64,000 bases of DNA from CAZFLM01 sp964519955 (GTDB lineage: Bacteria > Armatimonadota > Chthonomonadetes > Chthonomonadales > CAJBBX01). The stretch spans positions 205,899 through 269,898 of the forward strand of contig CAZFLM010000001.1 in the NCBI GenBank assembly GCA_964519955.1, given 5' to 3'. A model generated the notes under the pieces. That model was not told the DNA's origin, searched no databases, and saw only the letters and a program-made list of their open reading frames with translations. Shown piece by piece: positions 34,781 to 41,707 of this stretch; position 1 is the first letter of the stretch, and each line of letters begins with the position of its first letter. Position numbers and translations under genes: made by a program.

Positions 34781-37700
34781 TACGACCGGCACAAACGACG
34801 TGATGCTCGCTTCCGCACCCCGCCCGTCCATCTCGCAGCAGCGCACCGCAATCGCGTCCTCGTCCTCCGCCTTCTTCACCGTCGTGATCACCACGTTGCT
34901 CGCGGAGACACCGAAGAACGAGCGCGCTTCCGGCTGATCGGCCCGAGCGGGCGCCCCCGTCTGCGTCACCGCGATGAGCGGCGAGTTCGCGGCAACTCCC
35001 ATCCGCCGCCCGTTCTCCGCGCCACCGCCGTGCGAGAAGAGCGAGAAGCGGTACGAGTGGTCGCCCGCCTGCAGGTAGTAGTTCCCCAGACCGTGGCAGC
35101 TCTTCCGCGACGCCAGCAGCAGCGGCTGCAGGATCGGGTAGGCCGCGGGGCCCGGCGTCGGGTCCACCCAGTCGCACACGGCCACGCTCGACGAGAGGGT
35201 CACTCCGCCCGCCGCGTCGCTCGCGTCAATCCAGTTCTGCACTTCGCGCGGCCTCACCTCCGCGCACGGCTGAGTATACCGCTCGCCAGCCGAGCCCGCG
35301 ATCTCCCCCTTGCCCACCTCGATCGATGCCATCGGCGCTTCGTAGGTGATCCGAGCCCCCTTCGCATCCACCGGGAAGGCGAGCCGGAACTCGCGGTAGG
35401 GCGTCCCGTCCCAGCCAATCAGGTCCGTCTCCAGGTCGATGCGCTGGATGTCGCGGTAGACGATCAGCCGCTGGCGCACGCCGGTGTGCCGGAAGCCGGC
35501 CGCCTCCTGCAGGTGCAGCATCTCCGCCACGACACGCACCGGTCCGTCCTCCACCAGGCGCCACGCCGGCCGGTGGTTGCTCAGCTTGTCGAACTCCTCC
35601 ATCGTGGGCTTCTGGACCTCGCTGAACTCGCCCGCGCCGTTCCCAACCGACTGCATCGTGAACAGCTCGCCGCCCAGGAACTTGCCCGTGTTCAGCAGCT
35701 CGCGGCCGCGCGCCTTGTCGCGAATCGCGCGGATGCCGCCCGGCGCCAGCTCGATGCGGTACGCGGCGGTGTCGATGACCGGAAGCACGACCCGCCACCG
35801 GTCCTTCGAGGCGGTCTTGAGTGGCCGAGCGTACCAGGTTGCATAGCCCATCGAAGGCACGTCGCGCGCGACGAAGGCCACGCTGGCCGTCTCCAGGCTG
35901 CCGTCAGCGTACATCGTGCGCTCGACGATCTGACAGGGCACGCGCGTGCCGGCGCGATCGATCATCTCCACCCCGCGCGCCTGTCCGTGGGCAAAGGTGA
36001 GGCCGGCGACGACCGGATCGGTCCGCTTCCAGGAGAGCGCGTTGAACACCACGATCGGTACGCCAAGAGCACGGTTCGCCTTCACCCGGGCCGCCAGGGC
36101 AGACACAGCATTGCCGACCACCGAGGCGCCCAGGTTCCGCGCACGCTCCGCCTTGCGCCGGAAGACTTCGTCTGTAATCTCGCCGTAGTAGCCGCCCCAG
36201 CCGTGGTCGGGATAGATCGCGGCCTTCCACGCCTCATCGAGCACAGTCTTCGGGTAGCTCGCGAAGCTCCGGTTCATGAGGCAGAGCGCCGTCGAGAAGG
36301 TCTCCGCCGCGGGTAGGATTACCGAAGCCTCGCGCATCGCCGAGACGAGGTGGTGGTGTGTGGGGCCGTGGATGTACAGCCAGACGTTGGGCCGCTCGCC
36401 CGTGATCGTAGGCAGGTTCGGCTTGCCGGCGGTGGCCGCGTCGAGGAAGGCTTCGGCGGTGGACGAGATGAGCGCTGGCGCGCCCCCCGATGCAGGCTGC
36501 GTGGTGCCCTCCCACGTGGGCCACTGGCTGCGCAGCGCGGCGAAGTCGGTAGGGCCGGACGAGTCGACCGACACGATGTAGCCGAACGCCGGCTTGAGCG
36601 ACTCGGCCTCGTAGACCTTCGTCCATCGGCTCAGATCGGCCGCAGTGTTGGCCGCGACGGTGGGTGTATCGGCCTGCAGCCGGCCCCAGGCATCGCAGTA
36701 GTGGCCCGGCGAGAAGGCAGTCACGCCGCTTCCGTCGGGGCTGTTCCACCGGAAGATGCCGGGCGCGTGCCGGCTGATGACCAGGTAGGGCACGCCGGAC
36801 TTGGCGAGGATCTGCGGCATCTGTGCCGCGCGCCCGGGCACGTCGCAGTTCCAGGCGGCGCGTGCGCCGCAGCCTGGCAGCAACTTGCGCACCAGGCGCC
36901 TGCCGAAGTACACCTGCCGCACCAGGAACTCGCCCGACTCGAGCCCCTCGTACGGCTGGTTGAAGGTGGCGCCCCACTCGAACCGGTGCTCGCGCGTGCG
37001 CTGCAGGACCTCGTCGCGGCGCTCCGGATGCCGGCCCAGATACTCGACCAGGCTGAGCGCGTCCTCCATGCCGAACCGGAAGCCCGGATCGGTGCGCATC
37101 TTGTCGAGCGCGGGCGTGATCACCTGCCGGTCCCGCTGCTCCTCGCACCGCTGCGGCGTGTCCATCCACGCGATGTCCTGGTGGCTCGACGAGAGCAGGT
37201 GGATGGCGCCACCGGCGAAGAACGGCGGGAAGCTGGCCGAGCCAAGCGCCTGGCCGGGCGGCGCCAGCGAGACCCGCCGCAAGACCGTCACCGGCGCCGC
37301 GCCAGGCACTGCGACGACCACGGTTGCGTCTGCGAGCCCGGCCGCCGCAGGAACGGGCGCCCATCCGATCCTCCTACCGTCCGCGTCCGGAGCGCCAAGC
37401 CCAACCGTGCTCCCACCCACCTCGGCCGATGCGGGCGCGCGCACTGCAGAACCTGGGCCATACACCTGCGCAACCAGCTTCTGCTCGATTCCGCGAGCGC
37501 CCTGGCGGTAGACGGCCGGAGCGGCGAGCACGATCAGCGGCTCCCTGAGGTCGGCCACGCGCGAGTAGACCTCGAACTCGAAGATGCGCGCGAACTCGTT
37601 CCTCCCCTGCTCCCCCTGCGTGATGTAGAGGCGCAGGTACCGCGCGCTCACGGGCGCGAGCTTGTGCTCGGAGACGTTGGCCGTGTTGCCGCGGATTGGC

Positions 37701-38095
37701 GCGACCAGGTCGGTCCACGGTCCGTCCGCCGAAGCGCCGCGCTGCACCTGGAAGTCGCGTGTGTCGTACTCGTCGCCCTGCCCGAGCACGCCCTCGTGGC
37801 GGATGACGATGCGCCGGATGACGCGCTCCTGCCCCAGGTCGACGACAAGCCAGTGCGGCGTCGCGTTGGCGGAGGAGTTCCACTTGTCGGTCTCGCGCCG
37901 CGCCCACCGACCATCCAGCGCGTTCGCCGCCTCATACCCCGCCGCGTAGACTGAACTCGCGCGGGCCGTCGCGCCGAACTGCGAGAGCGCCACGTTCACC
38001 TCGCGCTCCTGCGCTCGCGCGGAAGAGGAGGAGAGGAGCGGTGCGGCAAGCAATAGGCAGAGGAGTGCGCGCATACGCTGGGCCATGATCGGCAT
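34646..38095 (-). CDS. secreted GH38-like alpha-mannosidase with N-terminal F5/8 type C domain
   Basis: ATG 38095 is chosen (GGAG 8 bases upstream), giving 1149 residues with a signal peptide ending SSSSARAQ. An F5/8C (discoidin-type) carbohydrate-binding domain follows (ANALDGRWARRETDKWNS, HWLVVDLGQERVIRRIVI, APVSARYLRLYI). Then comes a GH38-type catalytic barrel: the His-x-Asp metal motif in SSHQDIAWMD (His305, Asp307) and the likely nucleophile Asp418 in NCDVPGRAAQMPQIL, the counterpart of the DPFGHS motif. The C-terminal half has the large beta-sandwich domain of the family. It probably trims alpha-mannosides outside the cytoplasm. The 3' end lies in the 371-bp repeat. The substrate is inferred only from the family. 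Confidence 0.85.
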   Translation of the reverse strand: MPIMAQRMRALLCLLLAAPLLSSSSARAQEREVNVALSQFGATARASSVYAAGYEAANALDGRWARRETDKWNSSANATPHWLVVDLGQERVIRRIVIRHEGVLGQGDEYDTRDFQVQRGASADGPWTDLVAPIRGNTANVSEHKLAPVSARYLRLYITQGEQGRNEFARIFEFEVYSRVADLREPLIVLAAPAVYRQGARGIEQKLVAQVYGPGSAVRAPASAEVGGSTVGLGAPDADGRRIGWAPVPAAAGLADATVVVAVPGAAPVTVLRRVSLAPPGQALGSASFPPFFAGGAIHLLSSSHQDIAWMDTPQRCEEQRDRQVITPALDKMRTDPGFRFGMEDALSLVEYLGRHPERRDEVLQRTREHRFEWGATFNQPYEGLESGEFLVRQVYFGRRLVRKLLPGCGARAAWNCDVPGRAAQMPQILAKSGVPYLVISRHAPGIFRWNSPDGSGVTAFSPGHYCDAWGRLQADTPTVAANTAADLSRWTKVYEAESLKPAFGYIVSVDSSGPTDFAALRSQWPTWEGTTQPASGGAPALISSTAEAFLDAATAGKPNLPTITGERPNVWLYIHGPTHHHLVSAMREASVILPAAETFSTALCLMNRSFASYPKTVLDEAWKAAIYPDHGWGGYYGEITDEVFRRKAERARNLGASVVGNAVSALAARVKANRALGVPIVVFNALSWKRTDPVVAGLTFAHGQARGVEMIDRAGTRVPCQIVERTMYADGSLETASVAFVARDVPSMGYATWYARPLKTASKDRWRVVLPVIDTAAYRIELAPGGIRAIRDKARGRELLNTGKFLGGELFTMQSVGNGAGEFSEVQKPTMEEFDKLSNHRPAWRLVEDGPVRVVAEMLHLQEAAGFRHTGVRQRLIVYRDIQRIDLETDLIGWDGTPYREFRLAFPVDAKGARITYEAPMASIEVGKGEIAGSAGERYTQPCAEVRPREVQNWIDASDAAGGVTLSSSVAVCDWVDPTPGPAAYPILQPLLLASRKSCHGLGNYYLQAGDHSYRFSLFSHGGGAENGRRMGVAANSPLIAVTQTGAPARADQPEARSFFGVSASNVVITTVKKAEDEDAIAVRCCEMDGRGAEASITSFVPVVSGRHASMIEDPGEPLQVVDGAARLAVGHHSIETVLLTPRKTVRK

Positions 38096-38162
38096 GGTCG
38101 TGCTCCGGGTGCGGCGTGGTGTTGGGCAAACACTGGGATCGACAGAAGGAGGATAGCCCACG

Positions 38163-38543
38163 ATGAGCGACGAGTCCATCGCCCCGGGCAACATCGGCTG
38201 GATCGACTTGTCCGTGGGGAACGCCGACCAGGTCCGCGACTTCTACGGCGCGGTGGTCGGCTGGCAGCCCGACCCGGTCGACATGAGCGGCTACAGCGAC
38301 TACCAGATGCTGCGGCCGAGCACCGGCGAGCCGGTCGCCGGCATCTGCCACGCGCAGGGCTGCAACGCGGACATGCCGCCCGTCTGGCTCATCTACATCG
38401 TGGTGCCGGACCTCGACGCGGCGCTCGCCAAGTGCGAGGAGTTGGGCGGCGAGGTCATCGCGGGCCCGAAGGAGATGGGCGAGTCCCGCTACGCCGTCAT
38501 CAAGGACCCGGCCGGCGCCATGTGCGCGCTCTATCAGGAGTAG
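38163..38543 (+). CDS. glyoxalase/bleomycin-resistance (VOC) fold protein
   Basis: The 126-residue protein has the two beta-alpha-beta-beta-beta modules of the vicinal-oxygen-chelate fold: GWIDLSVGNADQVRDFYGAV, then VWLIYIVVPDLDAALAKCEE, VIAGPKEMG, IKDPAGAMCALYQ. GGAGG lies 11 bases before ATG 38163. It is divergent from the hydrolase gene. Proteins of this type act in small-molecule conversions or binding; nothing here fixes the substrate. Confidence 0.88.
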   Translation: MSDESIAPGNIGWIDLSVGNADQVRDFYGAVVGWQPDPVDMSGYSDYQMLRPSTGEPVAGICHAQGCNADMPPVWLIYIVVPDLDAALAKCEELGGEVIAGPKEMGESRYAVIKDPAGAMCALYQE

Positions 38544-38553
38544 GCCACGGGCG

Positions 38554-38916
38554 TTAGTCGACGGCCCACAGGACGGTGCCGGAGATGAGCCACGCGAGCC
38601 ACCACTGCGCGGACGCCAGGCCCACGGCCCCGAATGCCCACCGCAGCCTCCGCCGCCGCGCAACCGCGAGAGCGCCCAGGCCAACCGTGAGCAATGGCAG
38701 CAGGATGAGGGCGATACACGGCCCGTCGATCAGCGCGGTCGCCCAGTGGCCGTTCCAGGGGCCGTGGTTGGCCAGCCACTGCGCCTCGGACGGCAATGTG
38801 CCCGTCATCCGGCCGATGCCGTAGGGGACGTACGGCAGCACTCCCGCCACTGCCGTTACCACGACCAGTGCGCACAGAGCCCGCTTGAAGCCGTCGCGCC
38901 CGGATGCCCTGTCCAT
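38554..38916 (-). CDS. small membrane protein, unknown
   Basis: The 120-residue product (ATG 38916, GGGAG 6 bases upstream) has three to four hydrophobic segments (ALCALVVVTAVAGVLPYV, ALILLPLLTVGLGALAVA, GLASAQWWLAWLISGTVLW). It converges with the VOC gene, their stops being 10 bases apart. No family recognised. Confidence 0.65.
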   Translation of the reverse strand: MDRASGRDGFKRALCALVVVTAVAGVLPYVPYGIGRMTGTLPSEAQWLANHGPWNGHWATALIDGPCIALILLPLLTVGLGALAVARRRRLRWAFGAVGLASAQWWLAWLISGTVLWAVD

Positions 38917-39024
38917 GCGATGCTCCCGTAGGAGTGCCCCGGTGTTCCGCCGACTACCATGCACAGTGACGCGTCACGGGCGCCTATGGTTGCCTCAGCA
39001 CGCAGCGCCGGTCGGGCGCGTCGC

Positions 39025-39366
39025 TCAGAAGAACGGGCGCACCTCGACCGGCGCCCGACAGGCCCGGACCGCCTTGCGGCCCCACTCCAGCGCCTCGTCC
39101 AGGTCAGAGGCCTCCAGCACCCAGAAGCCGCCCACGTGCTCGTCGGTCTGCAGGTACGGCCCAGCGGCGACGAGAACCTGGCCGTCGGATTGCGCCGTCA
39201 GGGAGCGGGCGCTGCTCACCGGGCGCAGGCCGCCGACGAAGACCCTGACCCCGGCGGCCACCATCTCGTCGTTCAGCGCGTCGATGTCGCGCCCCATCGC
39301 CTCATCCTCCGCGACGGACGGGTCGTAGTCGTCCGGGTGGTGAATGGCGACCAGATAGCGTGCCAT
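39025..39366 (-). CDS. YCII/DGPF-domain protein
   Basis: The 113-residue protein starts MARYLVAIHHPDDY, with a central GGLRPVSSARSL and a C-terminal GGFWVLEASDLDEALEWGRK. This is the ferredoxin-like layout of the YCII-related (PhnB/DGPF) family, often encoded beside ECF sigma factors. None is nearby here. Function unknown, probably a small-molecule-binding dimer. Confidence 0.85.
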   Translation of the reverse strand: MARYLVAIHHPDDYDPSVAEDEAMGRDIDALNDEMVAAGVRVFVGGLRPVSSARSLTAQSDGQVLVAAGPYLQTDEHVGGFWVLEASDLDEALEWGRKAVRACRAPVEVRPFF

Positions 39367-39462
39367 GAGGTGTCCTCCAGATCGCGGCCTGGTTCGCGTC
39401 GACTTCCCTCCACCTGCGGTACCGAAGCCGCTCGCGGAACGTCTGGCCGTTGCGGCGCACGG

Positions 39463-39837
39463 TCACGTGGCTGGAAGGAACACCAGTCGGTTCGTCCAGT
39501 CCGCACCGCACTCTCGGTCCCACAGGTAGACCAGAGAGCGCACGAGGGCGCCGAAGTCGTTGGCGGCAATGGAGGCATCGTCCACGAAGATGAGTCCGGC
39601 GAAGGGGATGCACTGGTCGAACCGGAACCGCAGGTCGGACAGGATCTGTGTGTCGTAAGTCACGAGCGTCAGCCCTTCGGCCCACGCTGCCGCCAGGATA
39701 TCCTCGTCGGACGCGCTGAGGAAGCCGCCGTCCCGCCAGGTGTGAATGGTCGTGACGGGGATGTCCGGCCGCTTGGCTCCGATCTGCTCTCCAACGACCG
39801 GCGAGATGTTGTCGTCCAACAACAGGTGAAGAGCCAT
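39463..39837 (-). CDS. PIN-like toxin (DUF5615 type)
   Basis: The 124-residue protein begins LHLLLDDNISPVVGEQI, has DEDILAAAWAEGLTLVTYDTQ in the middle and continues LRFRFDQCIPFAGLIFV. These acidic residues (Asp-Asp near the N-terminus, Asp-Glu-Asp, Thr-x-Asp) match the PIN-like nuclease toxins of the DUF5615 group, which cut RNA. The gene starts 9 bases after an RHH-DUF433 antitoxin gene, the usual order for this toxin-antitoxin class. Confidence 0.82.
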   Translation of the reverse strand: MALHLLLDDNISPVVGEQIGAKRPDIPVTTIHTWRDGGFLSASDEDILAAAWAEGLTLVTYDTQILSDLRFRFDQCIPFAGLIFVDDASIAANDFGALVRSLVYLWDRECGADWTNRLVFLPAT

Positions 39838-39846
39838 GTGGCGCCG

Positions 39847-40290
39847 TTACTCAGAGCGGACGACATCGGACGGGATATCGTAAGGTTCGATCTCGGGCAG
39901 CGGCCCCTTGAGTGTGGCGAACGCGGCGCCGGATCCGTAGTCCTCGATCTGGTCGTCGATCTCCTGGGGGAACGCCTGGTAGTACGCCACGGCGGCCTCG
40001 ACCCAACCGCGCGGGCGATTGGGCCAATGCGCCCGCGTCTGCTCCACATCCATGCCGTAGCTTCGCGCCGTCTTGATGACCCAATACACCGGGAGGCGCG
40101 AGTTCTTCATGTATGCCAGACGGCCGTGCGGAGTGTCGCGGAACTCGATGTGGGCATACTCGGTCTGGCGTAGCCACTCCTCGATGGCAACGGCAACGGT
40201 CTCGTTGACGCTGCGCTGCCGACGCTTGGCATACTGCCGCACGCGCTCGGCGGTCTCCTCGGGCAACCGTGTTGTCAGCACATGTGTCAT
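39847..40290 (-). CDS. antitoxin: ribbon-helix-helix plus DUF433 domain
   Basis: The 147-residue protein has a ribbon-helix-helix DNA-binding start (LTTRLPEETAERVRQYAKRR, then SVNETVAVAIEEWLRQ). A DUF433-type helical region follows (GRLAYMKNSRLPVYWVIKTA, HWPNRPRGWVEAAVAYYQAF). It should bind the toxin through the C-terminal part and repress its own promoter through the RHH domain. The promoter upstream holds a 9-bp inverted repeat that fits this. Stop and toxin start are 9 bases apart. Confidence 0.85.
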   Translation of the reverse strand: MTHVLTTRLPEETAERVRQYAKRRQRSVNETVAVAIEEWLRQTEYAHIEFRDTPHGRLAYMKNSRLPVYWVIKTARSYGMDVEQTRAHWPNRPRGWVEAAVAYYQAFPQEIDDQIEDYGSGAAFATLKGPLPEIEPYDIPSDVVRSE

Positions 40291-40307
40291 TGCGTTTCAC
40301 CATGCAA

Positions 40308-40351
40308 GCGGATGTACGCTGAAGTATACATCCGCATCTGTGCCAAGTCAA
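40308..40351 (-). promoter_or_regulatory. toxin-antitoxin promoter and operator
   Basis: On the minus strand TTGACT (40346-40351), a 17-base spacer and TATACT (40323-40328) form a near-consensus promoter. The inverted repeat GCGGATGTA (40308-40316) / TACATCCGC (40327-40335), with a 10-base gap, covers the -10. This is the expected position for RHH autorepression. Confidence 0.75.
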
Positions 40352-40529
40352 CGGCCTCGGCTCCACTGATGCACGCGAATGAACAGCGATTGGGCCAACG
40401 TAGACCTGACACTCAGGCCCGTGCCGTCGCCGCCGTGCGTCGCTTCCCATCAAGCCGCCCGCCGGATGCCTCGCAACGACGGCTCGGCATGACCATGGCC
40501 GCCCGGTCGGAGTACCAGATAGGCCGCGC

Positions 40530-40645
40530 CCCCTGGGCAGCCTCTGCGCCTCTGTGGTGCGTCCGCTGCCCTTGCCGCTATCGCCGTGCATCGGTGTTCA
40601 TCGGTGGTTCCGAAAGCCGTTGCCGTTCCTCCGAGGTTCCACCGG
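40530..40645. repeat. dispersed intergenic repeat (TTCATCGGTGGTTCC family)
   Basis: This stretch contains CTCTGTGGTGCGTCC and CATCGGTGTTCATCGGTGG, variants of the words repeated at 49580-49704 and 51785-52331. It abuts the 3' end of the GH99-like gene. Confidence 0.6.
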
Positions 40646-40649
40646 CGTT

Positions 40650-41615
40650 TCACCGTCCCTTGAAGTGCGCGATCTCCTCTTTGAGTACGCTCAGGTATAG
40701 GTGGCCGTGCTCGCGGGAAGGCTCGACATCTTTGCTGATCTCGGCGCTGGGCTGCTCGCCGAGGACCCACTCGTTCCACGAGACCACCATGGCGAACTTC
40801 GGCCCGATCTCCCGCGCCCGCGCCCACTGCTCGCGGAACGTCTGGCCGCTGCGGCGGCCCGGCGTCGGGCACTCGGGGTCGTCGCGCCAGCAAGCGGCGA
40901 CCACCATCGACTCGGGGTAGCCCTTGTAGACGGTGTACGTCTGCTTGCCGCGATCCTCCCACGACCAGTAGCCGTACTTGCTGAGCAGATCCGGCGTGCG
41001 CAGGTTGGGCTGCTGCGTAATGAAGCCGGTCATCCAGCGCACGGTGAAGCGCGGGTCGGTCCACTCCGGCACCCCGCTCTGGAAGGGCGAGGGCGTGTTC
41101 ACGTAGACGACCAGCAGCGGCTTGCCGAGGTAGTCCTGCAGGAGCGGGCGGAACTTGGGGTTGGCGACGAACTGGCGGTAGACCTGGTCGGCCTTCTTCA
41201 TGAGGCGGCCATCCTTCACCGCCTCGGGCGCGCCGGGACAGCCGATGAAGATGCTGATCTTCGGGCGCCGCCGCAGCCTCGCGTACTCCTCGAAGATGGC
41301 CTGCGTCGCCCCCTCGATCATGTCGAAGTCCGGGCGGTTCTTCGTGGCCTGGGGATCATAGTCCAGATCGTTCGACCAGTCGATCCAGATGAAGTCGACG
41401 CCCGCGTCGGCGAGCCACTCCGCATGCTTGCGGATCACCGCGCGATCGTCGGACTGGTAGAACCCGAGTTCCGGCGTCCCCCACACGCCCTGCCATTGCG
41501 TGCCTCGGTGCCAGGTGGTGTAGGCCATGCCGACGAGGCGCTCCTTCGGCGGCACGGGAGCCACCTTCGGCGTCTGCGCGGGAACAGCCAGGGCCAGCAA
41601 CGTAAGTGCGAGCAT
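40650..41615 (-). CDS. GH99-like glycoside hydrolase domain protein
   Basis: ATG 41615 is preceded by GGAGG and gives 321 residues with a short signal-like start (MLALTLLALAVPAQ). The TIM-barrel domain shows GMAYTTWHRGTQWQG, the acid-containing strand GVDFIWIDWSNDLD, FIGCPG, and near the end VVSWNEWVLGEQPSAEISKD. The latter corresponds to the NEW-x-E motif of GH99/GH99-like endo-mannosidases, with two glutamates as likely catalytic residues. It is probably secreted and glycan-active, next to other glycan genes. Exact specificity is not clear. Confidence 0.8.
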   Translation of the reverse strand: MLALTLLALAVPAQTPKVAPVPPKERLVGMAYTTWHRGTQWQGVWGTPELGFYQSDDRAVIRKHAEWLADAGVDFIWIDWSNDLDYDPQATKNRPDFDMIEGATQAIFEEYARLRRRPKISIFIGCPGAPEAVKDGRLMKKADQVYRQFVANPKFRPLLQDYLGKPLLVVYVNTPSPFQSGVPEWTDPRFTVRWMTGFITQQPNLRTPDLLSKYGYWSWEDRGKQTYTVYKGYPESMVVAACWRDDPECPTPGRRSGQTFREQWARAREIGPKFAMVVSWNEWVLGEQPSAEISKDVEPSREHGHLYLSVLKEEIAHFKGR

Positions 41616-41630
41616 AGTGCCTCCATCAAA

Positions 41631-41706
41631 GGCGGGACTTGGGACTTGGGGGTTGGGGCTGGGCAGCGCGCCAGTCAGCCCCAACCCCCAAGTCCCAAGT
41701 CCCGCC
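41631..41706. repeat. 31-bp perfect inverted repeat (giant hairpin)
   Basis: Bases 41631-41661 are the exact reverse complement of 41676-41706, with a 14-base loop. The arms are built from GGGACTT, TGGGACTT and GGGGTTGGGG words. It fills the gap between the glycyl-radical enzyme stop and the hydrolase start and could end or process the transcript. Confidence 0.93.
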
Positions 41707-41707
41707 G

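Noticed and set aside
39390..39462. Fragment of a GH99-like gene (RNGQTFRER) between two small genes
   Set aside because: Only about nine residues resemble the hydrolase at 40650; too short to separate from chance.
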